Notes: generated by a model from the letters alone, not told the origin. A stretch of 64,000 nucleotides of DNA from Drosophila persimilis (GCF_003286085.1 NW_020825294.1:6634001-6698000); one strand, 5' to 3'; shown: positions 47,999-60,940, numbered from the stretch's first letter. A program made the numbers and translations.

Positions 47999-49084
47999 AA
48001 AGATATGCAATTTCGCATATGTACTTATATCCTAGCGACATGAAAAGGATCAATTGTGGCAAAACGAATTGCATACGAATGCGATGCCAGTCCCGCGCGG
48101 TGCACAGACCATGGCTGGGGGGTGGTGGGGGGTGGTGGCATGGGGATGGTACGCTGAACGACAGTCAGCTCTCGAAAGCAAAACGACAAAGTAATCCCGG
48201 ATTTGCATTTTATCGGAATGCGGCGACGGCAAATGGAGGGCAACGTTGTGCTCCTCATCCGCTGTTGTTGCTGCTTCTGCTTTTTACTGAAGACAACATA
48301 CTACAAATACACGTTATTTCATGGGGTTTATGCGGAGCAGGAGAGTCGCGAAGTGCAGGAGCCCAAGAGAGAGTCTGGAGAAGAATAACCAAAGGAAAGG
48401 AATGCTCTTCTTTCTACCCCTTCCAAGCCCAACGCATAAACCATCTCTCCCTCTTGCACCCTCTTTGGGCATTCTAGTGGCGTCTCTTTCTAGCCGTAAG
48501 TCAGTCATTTGCATGCGTCGCATATTTGTCGTTACAACAGCCAACTGTTTGTTATGCAATTGTAGTCGGTGAGTTTGTAGAATCGTCATCTCTGGGACAG
48601 GAACTTGGTGACTGCCACGGCGCCACTGACAGTGTCTGTGTGTGTGTGCTTCCTTTTTTTTGCCAGAGTTTTTGTGTGTGTGTTTTTCAGGCGGCAGCTT
48701 ATTCATATTATATAAACTAAATGCGCTCGCGTCTTGCGTAACGAATTGAAAACTGCAATCCTTGGGGGGGCGGGGAGGAAGGAAATTGTGGAACAGATCT
48801 CCCTCTCTAAAGGAAAGAGGAATATCATTCAGGAAGAGCTTCCCAGATATTAGGAAGTGGTCAAAACCTCTAAGGAAGGGCATGGGGAGGGGTAAGAAAC
48901 CTGCTAATAGCCTGGGTGCAAAAAAAAACCGAGTGTTGACATTTGTAATCAAATTTTTGGGGGGAGGCCTGTAAATGTTGTTATCATCAATGGCCCAAAG
49001 AGGTAACAGCTTGCCGCAAGGAAGTCTGGAATGGGCGTAGTACGAGGGGGCCATATGAGTTATATTTTTGACACGACCATAACA
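47999..49084. other. Non-coding DNA with a G4 tract
   Basis: A G4-capable stretch lies at 48117-48145. A 293-codon minus-strand frame at 48314-49195 is the longest in the window; it is low-complexity and was rejected. Confidence 0.6.
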
Positions 49085-49126
49085 GACACACACACACATC
49101 GCCACACACACACACACACACACATA
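49085..49126. repeat. CA microsatellite
   Basis: Two CA runs are separated by TCGC. A TGTGCGAG octamer repeat follows at 49389-49427 and a GA tract at 49683-49715. Confidence 0.92.
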
Positions 49127-49715
49127 CCGAGAGTTATAGAAAATGTGCGATTTGCCAGCTACGTGACGCTTTTGTTGGATCTTTTCTTTGGGCAACAGTT
49201 GCCAGTTGAACCCGTCAGTGCCCCCCTGCCATGCCAGGCCTTATCCTGTCCGTCCCTCCATTCTGCTTCCCTGCAAATGGCAGTTACTTTTCTTGTTGTT
49301 GCTGGAATTCCAAGTTGTGCCCACATTTTTTAACGTTTTGGCGAGAAAACGCATTAAAATTTGTTGCACGTCGCATAAATGCTTCCACTGTGTGCGAGTG
49401 TGCGAGTGTACGAGTGTGTGTGTGTGCTAAACGAGCTAGCAGGTTGGCCAACAGAGAGCGGGCCCAGAGAGGAGTAGTGGAAGGAGGAGGAGGAGTAGCA
49501 TAAAGTTGGGGGATGGAGTTCGGGTTAGCTGGCGAGAAAAGTTTACTACGCCACTCTGCACTGCAGGCAAATAAATTTGCGGATACCGAAACCGAAAACA
49601 GCACATAAAATCACAGCCAGACCGAGAGATTCCCAGCAAAAGGTGAACGAGAAAGCACCAAAGGGGAGATATAGATACATATAGAGAGAGAGACAGAGGG
49701 GAGAGAGAGAGAGCG

Positions 49716-50317
49716 ATGGGAGGGTCAGGTATATCTGGATTACAGTTGCGTCGGGACTATCCTTGACTCGACATTGCCGGGATTACGCCTCGGGGTCAAA
49801 GAATCGCTTTCATTTGGATTTGCACGCATTTGAAGAACCATTTGAAGAATTTTTGTATCAATTTTTGGAGGTGTAGAAACTGCAAAAGGTCGAGGCGTTT
49901 CAAACAGTTTTATTGGTGGTTTCTTAACTGAAAATCGGATCGGGAAAAATTATAATTTTTGTTTATATATAAAGAAATTTTAATAAAATAAAATTTATAT
50001 ATACATATGTATGTATTTAATGCATGATATTTAATTTTTTTACACCATGAAAGCATCAATAATTTTAATTTTCATTTAAAGAAATTAATTTAAAATAAAA
50101 TTTATTCATTTATTTAATTCAAAATACTGCTGCTAAAAATAGGGGTATTTAATGTTTATAAAACAATTAACAACAATATATTGGATTATTTTTTTAATAG
50201 TTTGCTGGCTTTCGATTGATTTTTATGCACAGCTAGGGTTTTTTATATTCCCACTATAGTTTTAATTTTTCTTTGTTTCTGTGACTTTTCATTCTGGTGC
50301 TATAAAATTTACATATA
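49716..50317. other. Non-coding DNA, becoming AT-rich
   Basis: Composition drops to very AT-rich after about 49930. Nothing is recognised. Confidence 0.6.
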
Positions 50318-50790
50318 TTAAGGCACTAGTCAACAAATTATTTAATCTATTTTTATACCACACAATTAACTTAATCATGTTCGATTAATTTTAATGTGAA
50401 TATTTGGGCTTTATTTTTTTGTAGTTTATACACATTTATTTTCTTATAATTTTATTTTTTTTTTTTTTATTTTTATTTACTTTTATTTAGGGCATTTATT
50501 ACCTAAATTATTTTTTAATACTACAAATTTGCTTAATTGTGTTTGATTTCTTATATTAAAAATTTAAGGTGAATATTTGGGCTTTGTTTTGTTTTGTTTT
50601 ATTTTATTATGTTTTTATTTATTTATATTTAATTTTATTTAAGGCTTATATTACTTAAATTGATTTTTAATACTAAAAATTTGCTTAATTCCGTTTGATT
50701 TCTTTTTTTGAATTAAAGGTGTCTATTTTGGCCTTTTTTAAATTTAATTTTGTATATATTGTTTATATTATATTTTTATTTATTTTATAT
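50318..50790. repeat. Three-copy AT-rich repeat, about 150-170 bp
   Basis: Copies begin with (T)AAGGC or TAGGGC at 50321, 50489 and 50642 and share TTTTTAATACTA.AAATTTGC, TTAAT.GTGTTTGATTTCTT and AATATTTGGGCTTT (or diverged forms). Spacings are 168 and 153. Confidence 0.75.
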
Positions 50791-52879
50791 ATTTTTTTTG
50801 CTCAGATTAAACTTTAAATAATTTATAAAATTATAATTATTCCTTTTTAAAGCCCCTAAAAATCGAATGATACCTTAAGCCTCTCGCAAAACCCTCCGTC
50901 ACCTTCTGTGCTCTGTACTGGCGCTCATTCATCAACACTTGACTGGAAACAACAACACTCATCGTGTGGCGTTCACTCTCCGTGATGGAACTGTACTTGG
51001 CTGCTTATTTCCGCATTATTGGTAACAGTTCATCATTAACCGCAAGTCTGCACTCGGCCAACGCCGAGCCCAGCGGTGCCCCAACCACAAAATTCCCTGG
51101 CCCTGCCCGTAGTCGTCGCACTCGCAGTCTTCCAAGTTAGTTATGGCCAACCAATCAACAATTTAGCATGCCAAATGTGCAATCTCGGACCACTAATTGC
51201 AGCGCATTAATCAGAGGCAAGTAGACAGACATTTAGCACACAAAATGATAGAGACGGATCTCCAAAGGAGCACTAGGACGCCTCTACTACAGCCACTACT
51301 GCCACAACCCACACGCATCCCATCAATGGCAGCTGGCAATTGGTTTATTGGGCCCGAAGGATGCCCCAACTCTCGGTGTACGGCTCTGGTGCTCTGCTGC
51401 TCAGGCAAATGAAAGAAAATTGTAAATTGCTTTTAATTAAAAGGCACAAACATAAACACCTGCTGCCAGTCCTGGCCGCCACATACTCGTACACGCACAG
51501 AAGACAAAGAAAAGCGGAAATGAAATCGCAGCTAAGCTACGACCAACAACAATGCCACAATTCCCATACAGAACCTGGCCAGGGTACGACAGACACAGAG
51601 AGAGCCTTGGCAGCCAGCTGTTGGGGCGTCCCTTTGTCTATCGGCTGTGGGTGAGAGGACATTAATAAGCCCCCAGTGCGGGGGATCCTCCTTGAATCCA
51701 CATGCAAAGACTACTACAAGGACAAGGAAATATGGCGGCATGTGTTGCGCGTTTGTTTCTAAATCGCCAGGCCGCACGGTACCCAGGCAGTCGGAGAAAT
51801 CCTTGAAATTGTTACTCATACGCACTGTGTATGGGGGGGGGGGTCTTTGTTTTCGAATCGATTTATGCAATTAGCCGGGGAGCAGGGGCCAAGGGCTTAA
51901 GTCTTTGGAGGGGCTCCAGGGAGATCGGTGTGCCAAAAATTGGTCTTATTTCTCCCTTCAGTTTGTTCATTAGAAGCCCTACGAAATGCTACCCAAATCA
52001 ATCCATTCGGTGCCAATGCAAATGCACTTTCACTCAGAGAAATGGTCTCGTATGTCTTTTAGTTCATTCGAGAACTGGTCTCTCTTTGTTCTCCCTTACG
52101 GAAGTTTACTCCGTTTTTGCCAGTGTCGTTGCAAAGCTGCTGTTCCGACTTGTTGCCCCACAATGTGGCCGCTGTCGCAGTCGTTGCATTTGCATGCAAC
52201 ACACTTTACCGAGGCAGGAACACAGGCAGACAGAGGGGCTTTCACTCCCTTCTGGCCTTCCGCTCTTGTGGCCTTCCGCCCTTCTGGCCGCCTGATTGTT
52301 TTCCTGCGGTTGCTGGGCAACTGAAAAGCTGTGAACATTCTCCGAACGAAACGAAACAGAAATTGAAAATGCATCTTCTGTGGCAGCTGAAGCTGGCGCT
52401 GGCTCTCGAGTCAGAGCCCAAGTCGAGCCATAAATAATGCGGCATTATTTTCAAATAAACTCCCCAAAAAACAGGCCTGGCCACACAGCCCTTTTCCTGG
52501 AGGGGCGCTCCCTCGGTGGTTCGGTGGTTTTGCAGCCAAATGATTTTCACACATGAGGAACGTGCAAAACTGCCCATAAATCTTGGTGGGGCTCCCTTTG
52601 GTTGGGGGTTTCTCTGCGAGTTCCCTTTTCTACTCCTTTTTTCCTTTCTTTCAGAGGTGTTTCTCTTTGGGTTTTTGCTTTATTTTTTCTCGTTTCCCTT
52701 TGGTTGTATTTTATTTTTTGGTGTGCCGCCGCTTTCATTGATTCTGCAGCAGTGAAGCGAAACAACAATGGCAGGCAGGCAGGCGTGCATTGGGGGGCGG
52801 GGGCGGCTGGCAACCCTGGTGGCATTGTCGTTTAGCCTTTTCTACATTTGCAAGTGAAATGTTTTGTGGCTTGTCAGGC
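50791..52879. other. Non-coding DNA, no gene seen
   Basis: A poly-G of 11 lies at 51833-51843 and short TTCTGGCC-type repeats lie at 52247-52293. No supported exon is seen. Confidence 0.6.
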
Positions 52880-52914
52880 CCAATGAGGCGGGGAATGGGG
52901 AATGGGGAACGGGG
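52880..52914 (+). other. GGGGAAT/GGGGAAC repeat, ideal G4
   Basis: Four GGGG runs are spaced by AAT, AAT and AAC, a 7-bp repeat that is also a textbook three-tetrad or four-tetrad quadruplex. Confidence 0.85.
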
Positions 52915-53429
52915 AACGGCGGCAGGACGGTTGCAGGGCTGCAGCCACTAACCAAACCAATATGCAATTGTAGCCGGCAATGCCAAAACAGATGCCAATA
53001 GACAGCGCTTGGCCCCAAAAAGTAGGCCAAAAAACGTTACCACAGGCATTCGAGAGTCCTGGCGAAGGAGAGCGGCTGGAGAGTGTAGCGGGTGGCAAAC
53101 ACGACACAGGAAGGCCGACTGGCTGGAAGGAAATGTGGAAATGAGCAATGCCTGTATTGGCATATTCAATTTCGTTGATACAATGGGCGGCATACACCAG
53201 GCCACATGACAAATGAAACGGCATCGCAGACAGGGATTTCCATGTCCGATTTGAATAAAAGAAAGCCAGGCCAAAAGTTGCAGGTTGGAAGTTTTATTTG
53301 GTATCTAAAATTTGTGGAAACTTTAAAGAAATCTACATGGGGTAAATTTATTTTAATATTAGAAATTATTAAATGTATTTAATTAAATATAATTAATTTT
53401 TGCTTTAAGAAGATATCTTAAAATTTTGT

Positions 53430-53935
53430 TTGTTGCTGAATATACTGAAAAAATACTGAAAATTATTGTTTATTGCTTCGATATGTAAAAATAATAAATA
53501 AAATATTTAATATAGTGAAATAATATTAAATAGATTGAAATAATACTGAAAATAATACAAAATAATAATGAATAACAAATTTACAAATACTGAAAAATAC
53601 TAAATATTCGGAAATAATACTGAAAATAATACAAAATATAACAGAAAAATACGGAAAATATTGCTGAGCATACTGAAAAAATGCTAAAAATTCTAAAGAT
53701 AATTTTATTTATTATTTATTGCTTCGAAATGTAAAAGTAGTAAATATTATATATAAAAATTACCTGTAAAATATTTAATATAGTCTAAGAATACTAAATA
53801 TTCAGAAATAATACTGAAAATAATAGTAACCATAATGAAAAAACACTGAAAATAGTATACTGAAGAATATACTGAAGAGAATTTGGATTGCATTTCTGTA
53901 AACCCAAAACAATACATACTCAAAATTCTATTCAC
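53430..53935. repeat. AT-rich TACTGAAAATAA array, copy 1
   Basis: Words TACTGAAAA, AATAATAC and ATACTAAA dominate. TTTATTGCTTCGATATGTAA and a variant recur at about 53467 and 53714, suggesting a block of about 247 bp. The array ends in a non-repetitive tail (GCATTTCTG.., TACTCAAAATTCT) that matches the tail of the array at 55240. AACTTT-TC-AAAGTT lies just after it, at 53954-53967. Confidence 0.85.
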
Positions 53936-54355
53936 ATATTCTACTGCATGTTGAACTTTTCAAAGTTTGTTCAATTTAAAAATGTTTGATCTTTTTTTTT
54001 TGTTCATAATAATTTATTTATATATATTTTTAGTATGATCTTTTATGGGCTTCGAATGTTGCCAAGCTCCCAAAATATTCATGTATTTTCATACCAAAGC
54101 TTTCATATCTAAGCTTTTGCCCCTAATTACACCCAAAAATGTTTTTCCCAAAATTCGCAACTATTTTCTCACTATTTTCTGGTGTGTTTTTACCCATTCT
54201 GTACTATATAATTCACCGTGGATCTGAATTGCATTCTTTTGATTCACTTAAGATGGCATTTGGTGCATCTCCATTGTGGCGCAGATTTATGGCAAGTTAA
54301 TATGGCCATTCTCCATTTCAGCCATTTCAGATGGCATGCCCAGAAGAGGGCATTG

Positions 54356-54390
54356 CAGGGCAGGACAGGGCAGGGCAGGGCAGGGCAGGG
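54356..54390. repeat. CAGGG pentamer repeat
   Basis: Six CAGGG units plus one CAGGA are present. Confidence 0.92.
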
Positions 54391-54732
54391 CTATAGGGCG
54401 GAGGCCAGGCCAGGAAGATGGGCATAAAAAAGTTCTAGTTGCTGGTCTCCTCCTGGGCTCCAGTCAGCTCGGGTCCTGGCACACGGCAAATTATTAGTTG
54501 AGCATGTGCCAAAAAATATTGCTGAAGACGACGGCAGTCTCAGGACCGAGCCCGGGCCACTCCCCATGCTCATACCATACCGGTGTCGCCCATGGCATTC
54601 CTCTCGGTAGAGAAAAGAGAGTCTTGGCACTGGGTCGCAAAAATTTATGGCCGTTGTCTGTCGCGGACAAAGAACATCTTTGAATGTTGTATAACTTAAG
54701 TGCCAGTGCAAATTTTCTGCCACTTCATGGTC

Positions 54733-54778
54733 CACACACACACACACACACACATACACAAACACACACACACACACA
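54733..54778. repeat. CA microsatellite
   Basis: A 46-bp CA tract with TACACAA interruptions. Confidence 0.93.
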
Positions 54779-55239
54779 TGTGAATGCACTTTTACAAATA
54801 CATATATAAGGATGTGTGTATGTTAGTTTTTGTTGCCATTCGCATTTATTTTTGGGGCGGAATTCCCAACTTTATGAAAAGGCATTTGGCAATTTGGCGC
54901 AGCTCCTGAGTGCAGCCTCCCAGAAAACTAGGACTCTCCTCCTGACACTCGGAATTAGAGATGAAAGGCGGCCTGTCCTGGAATTCCCCTTGTTCTGAGG
55001 AATTTGGTATATAGCGTTAGTCCTGTTGGGGCTGTTGCTAATTGAATCGAGATTAGATGAGCTCTGGATGAGCAGCTGCTCTGAGGTCAGCATTGGATGT
55101 ATTCGCCATGGATTTCGATTGTAGAGAGTAGAGGATGGGGTATTGTGGTAGATTTTTATTCATGTAGGTGTGTGAAGATTTACAGTCGTGATGAAATGAT
55201 AATTGTTTACATATTTTGATCTACTTCATGGTATTTTTG
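54779..55239. other. Non-coding DNA between two related arrays
   Basis: Sequence of normal complexity; no gene or repeat recognised. Confidence 0.6.
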
Positions 55240-56020
55240 GATTTTTTACTGAGTATTTATTGCTTTGATATGTAAAATATGAAAAACATACGTATTAAAT
55301 TTTGAATATACCGAAATAATACTGGACACAATGAAATGTTACTCAAAATAGCACTACATATACTGAAATATAATTGAAAATAACACTAAATACTAAAATC
55401 TTTAATATAGATAATTTTATTATTTATTGCTTCAATGTCTAAAGGTACTCAAAAAATTCTAAACAAATACGTACAAAATATTGAATATACTGAAAAGTAC
55501 TGAAATAATACCGCAAAATTACTAAAAATATTTTTAAAAAATGCTGAAATAATACTTAATATACTAAAAAATACTGAAATAATACTGAAAATACTAAAAT
55601 GTTAAAAATACTGAAAATAATACCGAATATACTGAAAAAATATACTGAAGATTATTTTGTTTATTGCTATGTTAAAATAGTAAATAAAAACCATTTTAAA
55701 TATTTAATAAAATGAAAAAATACTAAATATACTGAAAGATTACTGAGTAAAATTGATAATTTTATTTATTATTTATTGCTACGATATATACAAATATACA
55801 AATAATAAATAAAATATAGAACAAAAATACGTATAAAATAAATATACTGAAACAATGTTATAAATAATGCTGAAACTAGTACAAAATATACTGAAACTAT
55901 ACTGAAAATAGCACTGAAAATACTGAAATATTATTGCAGATACTACTGAATATATCGAAGACTATTTTGCTTGCATTTCTTGAGACGCAGAGCCATAAAT
56001 ACTCAAAATACTCCTATAAA
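55240..56020. repeat. AT-rich TACTGAAAATAA array, copy 2
   Basis: This is the same family and orientation as 53430-53935. TTTATTGCT(T/A)..GATATGTAAA-like boundaries recur at about 55257, 55426, 55660 and 55774. The tail from 55971 (GCATTTCTTGAGACG, then AATACTCAAAATACTCC) matches that of copy 1. Confidence 0.85.
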
Positions 56021-56027
56021 TCTGTTC

Positions 56028-56050
56028 ATCGGCTCTTCTATAGAGCCGAT
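56028..56050. repeat. Perfect inverted repeat, 9-bp arms
   Basis: ATCGGCTCT and AGAGCCGAT flank a TCTAT loop, 8 nt beyond the tail of the second AT-rich array. CTAG follows 12 nt later. A terminal hairpin is a feature of Helitron-type elements; the fit is partial. Confidence 0.7.
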
Positions 56051-56190
56051 TTCTGCCAATGCTAGGCATTTGATGGTCTCTATTTCAAAATAATTAAAAA
56101 CCACTCCCATAATGGCTTCCCGCCGTGAGCGTTTGATCTGGAGCTTGGGTTTCACCTAGTCGACTCCAGCCGTTTTGTGCGGCTAGCGGT

Positions 56191-56215
56191 GGGGGGGGGG
56201 GGGGGGGGGGGGGGG
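56191..56215 (+). repeat. Poly-G, 25 nt
   Basis: An uninterrupted run of 25 G is followed by TGAGGGGG. Confidence 0.95.
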
Positions 56216-56269
56216 TGAGGGGGAGTGCAAATACGTACGTTAATTAAGCCAAACACTTTGAAATGGACA

Positions 56270-57334
56270 ACTAGTGGGTGGCTAGTGGCGGGTGGCGGGT
56301 GGCTGTGGCACAGTGCGGTCTCTCAATTTGCCAGGCAGTTAAGTGCAACAACAGCAACAGGAGGAGAACAAGAACAACACAAGTTGATGCAACAGCAGGC
56401 AGCAAGAACCATAAACAAAATGCAATAATGCTCAACATGACACCGAAAACCCGCAGAAGTCCAAACGGACAACAAGAATGGTCTGGACGGCCGCAGAGAA
56501 GCGGACAATGGGACAAATGGACAAACGGACAAATGGACCAGCGTTTATAGCCGGACACACACATATGTCCCTGTGTGTCCCTGTGTGTGTGTGTGTGCAC
56601 GAGTACATATGAAATGGACAATGGACATAAGCACCCTGATATTGGCTTAATTAAGCAGTAATAATTGCGCATAAATATAACACAACGGAACGCAATTCCG
56701 AATCGGGAATTTGTAGTGTCTGCGGTCGCACTGAATGCCATTTTTGGTTTGTTCGGTCAGAGGTGGCTGCGTGACCAGAAACTCACGACTGAGGAAACAA
56801 TGGCACTAACAATAATCGAATATCGAGACAAAAGAACGCTTGAGGCCTCTTAAAATGGCTACAATTTATGCCAAAGAAAGTGTGTCTATTCCTACAGAAA
56901 CCCCAATACTTACCCTCCCATATCTGTGCCGTGACTCTACCATCCCCGACCTGAAAAAGGACCCTTGTATCCCAACCTTTAAGTAGGTCTCACGCTGTCA
57001 TCCCCATGCCGAAATCGTTTTGAGGTCAGCCGTGTTGGATTTCCGATATCAGATTTCAGATTTTTGCGGGGAGATCGGATTGGATCGGCTTCCATTTTAA
57101 TTATTCACGTGACTGTACGGCCGAAGCCTTAAAGCCGATTTTAAGGCAATTACACAAAATTGTTGGCCATCATTATATGCAGCAGTATTATTAATATTAT
57201 TATTGCCTTTATTGTTATTGCCCTGGCACCCGGAACATATGTTGGACCATTTGTAGCAACAAGAAAATTACACAAATCGTTTAATTTTGTGCAAAACTTT
57301 TTTGTCTTTCCGGTCGGAAGCGGGGGCGGTGAGT
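56270..57334. other. Non-coding DNA, short repeats
   Basis: GGCGGGT heptamers lie at 56285-56302, GGACAAAT octamers at 56502-56540 and a GT run at 56580-56597. A G-rich tract with 13 consecutive G follows at 57312-57347. No gene is supported. Confidence 0.65.
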
Positions 57335-57675
57335 GGGGGGGGGGGGGATACAACCCACCGAGAGAGTCATAAATTTTATTGTAGCCCCCGCCCGCGTCTG
57401 TGACATTTTTACCTGTGACATTTCCATTGTTGCGGCTCTGGTTCTTCTTTTATTTGTTTGTCGTAATTGTGGCGAGACAAAACAAAAAATCCGCATAAAA
57501 AAACAAGAGCGATTACACGGTTTATTTTTTTTTGGGAGGCCGAAGCTGTGGATACACTTGCTCAGCGAAAAATAAATACAGATCGTAGAGTGAGGTTTAG
57601 GCCTCAAATCGTATGAATTTTGGCCCAGAAAGTGGCTTTAAAATTTCGCTGTTGTGTTTACTAAGAAATTTGTTG

Positions 57676-57701
57676 GGGTATGCCTTAAAAAACGCATACC
57701 C
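57676..57701. repeat. Perfect inverted repeat, 8-bp arms GGGTATGC
   Basis: GGGTATGC (57676-57683) and GCATACCC (57694-57701) flank a 10-nt loop. It resembles the other GGGTA/TACCC dyads in the window. Confidence 0.75.
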
Positions 57702-58943
57702 ACTGACAGAGTATAGCCATACGCCGGGGCAGAATAATACAGGGTCGTTAAAATTTAATGAAAATTAAAATGAAAATAATTTGTGAGTTTAATTTAATTT
57801 TATGATGCCCCGAAGACTCGGGCATTGCTGGCCGCTGATGGATGCCTCGAGAATGAACCAATTGCGCCTAAAACTATGCAGCAGATCATAAATCAAGAGC
57901 ATAAATTACCAGTGGCTGTCCTGTCAGGGCCCGGGCCCAAGGCCAAGCACCAGGAGAGGCTCCTTGGCGACGACAAAGATGGAAAAACAATTCACAATAA
58001 ACGCAGGGACACACACACACACACACAGAGAAGAAAACCCGCAGCAAAGGCAAAATAAAAGATAACAATAACAATAACGGTAACGGTAACAGTAAAAGCA
58101 ATGTTAACAATAACATTACTTCAAATTTAATTTAAATTATTGCCCCCATTCCCCCGCTTTTGGCCAAACAATTGCCGAGATGAGTATCTAACAAAGATTA
58201 CCTGTAATGTGCCAGAGTATTAGCCAAAGTCCCCAACCACATTGCCTCCCAGATGCCAGAGCCAGAGCCAGACCGAGACCGAGACCCCACCATCTGCGAG
58301 TACTATAACAATAAGGACGACATGTGTGTGCCGCTGGCAGACAGGGGAGCTTAGGTCCACAATGGTGGTTCTAAAACGGCCAACAATAGGCCACATTGGC
58401 CAGGAGTTCGCGTTTTAGATAGGAATCGTCGTCGAGGTCGGTCCGAAGAATGGGTATATGGTACCATCGCCAGGCTAATATTCAATGTAAGCTGCGAAAC
58501 CATTGTCAGCAAAGAGGATTGCGGCCGGTCGGCCAACAATTAGTTTATATTTACCCAAATGGAACGCCGCTCAGATGAGGGATAAGCACTTGCAATTGTT
58601 GGCAGGGGGCCTGCATTTATGGATATCTTTGATATGGGTTTAATTTTGAAAAGTTTCCCCAACTAGTTCATGTGCAAAGCTTTTCAGGGCAAAACTTTCG
58701 GCTGGACTTCTGTTAACATGTAAAAACAGTTGTATTCATGTTTTGGATTGCAAAGTTTGTTGGAGACGAGAAAGTGACAAGGCATCTCTTGAGTTTCGAA
58801 AAGTAATTGCAAACTGAGAGATGGAAACATATTTTGATTATTTGTAATCGACTTTGCTCTTGGACAACGCCTCAAGGCTCTCAAGGCAAGAAAAATGCGG
58901 TAGAGTAGAGCAGAAAGAGCGGACGGAAGAAGGAACCCAACGA
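57702..58943. other. Non-coding DNA, short repeats
   Basis: CA tract 58009-58026, AACAAT/AACGGT hexamers 58061-58108 and CAGAGC/CGAGAC hexamers 58255-58287. No gene is seen. Confidence 0.65.
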
Positions 58944-58975
58944 GATAACGAAAATGTGCGTGTGAGCAAGTCGCA
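58944..58975 (+). repeat. Fragment of the 10.9-kb dispersed repeat
   Basis: GATAACGAAAATGTGCGTGT and GAGCAAGTCGCA match the left part of the 247-bp unit at 10924 with only two or three differences over 30 bp. The right part of the unit is absent here. Confidence 0.75.
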
Positions 58976-60329
58976 TGCCTCGAATTGCATGTAGGAGGAT
59001 CCAATCAATGAGAAATTGAAATAAAATGAATATACTAAGGCAGAAATTAACTATTCCTGTTAATACTGCCACTAAAAGAGCTTATTATACCCATGGATTG
59101 TTGTTTCTAAGCTTCTGAGCAGCCAATGTGTCCTGGAAAAGGCAGGAAGTACCATTAATTTGACAGATACCAAGCCAACTTGCAGTATTTTAGTGTTTAA
59201 ACAAACGGCAGTCCCCCGCAATGAGACATCTGCCAATATTTATCCATCATGGTCCAATAAAATTCCAATTTTTGTCACGCCATAATTGTTTTTCAGGTGA
59301 TTTGAACTAACTCATTAAAATGAAATAACGAAGCATCGGCAAATTAAATTGCAAAACACATACACAATTCGAATATTCGGAGGGGTGCGCCATGGTGGGG
59401 GGTGCGGTGCGGTGCGGGTGTGCCACTAATTACAAAAACATAGCACCAACAGGCGACAGGCACAGAGCGACAGCAGCAGCAGCAACAACATCAGAATGGG
59501 AGCCGGATCCGGAGCCAGAGCCGGAGCCGGAGCCATACAAAACATTCATAAACTTGATTTCCAGTTGCATTTTCCATTTCCAGCAGGATGTGCATTAGCA
59601 ATTCAAATTCAATGCTCGCCATTAAACTCATTAACTGCACACAGGACTCGTCCGCCCACCCATGGGACTGCCAGACAGATAGACACAGCAGCACGGCATC
59701 TAAAACTACATAAACAGCATGGATATTCCTTTGGGTTGGGTTTCCCCCCAATGATGGCGGCCGGGAGCCATAAACAGCGGCACAGGACAACAAGGGAGCG
59801 GAGGAGAGCCCACCTTTAATGACCATCGATCGACAAATTGAAGAACCGTCTTCATTAGACATTAGGCAGCGACAACTGCGAGCTGGCTAAGTGTTTGCCT
59901 CTGCAGAGGGTACTTTTTCTCTCGCACTCGATTCTCGGGGGCTTCCGGCTTGGGTAATTTGCCTAAACATCTGGGAGGCACTGGTCTGGTGATGCTAAAA
60001 CAATAGTGGGTGGAACGAGTGTACAAACGACAGGCGGAGAGATGTCGTACCCTGGTTTTGGGATGGGATTTTCGAGCAGTTTGTATGTTTTCTCTGATGG
60101 GATAGATGGATATTTCTGTTCAATTTCCAACGTTCTTGGAAGGCATTTCCTTCAGTACTTGTGTTCCACCAAAAATATAGCCCTTTGCTTCGATTGTGTG
60201 TAGCCGAAACACCCCGCCACACCAAAGGGTACATAACTAAGAACTTAAAGCATAAAGTAGGTAGAAAAACCCCAGACTCGGGTCGTTTGCATAGAAAAGC
60301 CATTTGCACGCCGTTGACTTCAACAGCGA
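58976..60329. other. Non-coding DNA, short repeats
   Basis: GGTGC pentamers 59400-59418, CAG run 59471-59483 and GGAGCC hexamers 59501-59535. No gene is supported. Confidence 0.65.
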
Positions 60330-60407
60330 CTAGGACTGGGACTGGGACTTGGACTGGAAGTGGATGTGGAACCAGGACTGGAGCTGGCACTGGCACTGGC
60401 ACTGGGC
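60330..60407. repeat. GGACTG/GGCACT hexamer repeat
   Basis: About a dozen hexamers of the GGACTG, GGAAGT, GGCACT type are present. GGCGAC-type hexamers follow at 60596-60640. Confidence 0.88.
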
Positions 60408-60940
60408 CGGAATAGTTGACTGGCTGCCAGAGAACGCTCGAGGGCACCCCGATTCCTAGAGGTGGCAAAGGATAATTGACTTTCAAATCAGTTTGCTATA
60501 AATTTTTATCGGTACTCGTGATGCTGTTGCTGGCAGTTCGAGTTGGAGCTCGAGGAGCAGAGACCAGGGACCAGGTCCGACGATAGCATAGCTCGCGGCG
60601 ACGGCGACACCGACAACGACATCGGCATCGACAACGGCTGCAATCAATTGCCAAAGTCAACGGGGGCAAGCCTGTGATAATTGCCAGCTCCATGGAGGTA
60701 CCAGAGAACCTTAGCTATAGAAGTAGTACCGATGGCAGTGGCAGTGGCATCGACAAAAACGCCACTAATGAGTTTTATTGAGTAGCAGTCCGGGTGGCCA
60801 ATGCCTCGGAGCGGACACTTTTTCAGTCCGCTCCTTGGCTAAAAACGAATTTGATGACGCACGGAAGCAGTTAATCAAATCTGCAAGTGGCCTTCGAGCT
60901 CCCTGAAGGGTCAGCGTAATTGCATTTACCTGTCTCACAC

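Noticed and set aside
47803-48477. Open frame of about 225 codons after an acceptor-like TTATAACAG and CAG repeats
   Set aside because: The opa-like start and good pyrimidine tract are suggestive, but the frame owes its length to stop-free CAG and ACG repeats. The part beyond 48000 is not protein-like, and no donor or stop context supports an exon.
48314-49195. 293-codon minus-strand open frame, the longest in the window
   Set aside because: It crosses a CA microsatellite (read as a Val/Cys repeat) and low-complexity DNA. No domain, codon bias or splice support was seen, and the plus strand is also widely open.
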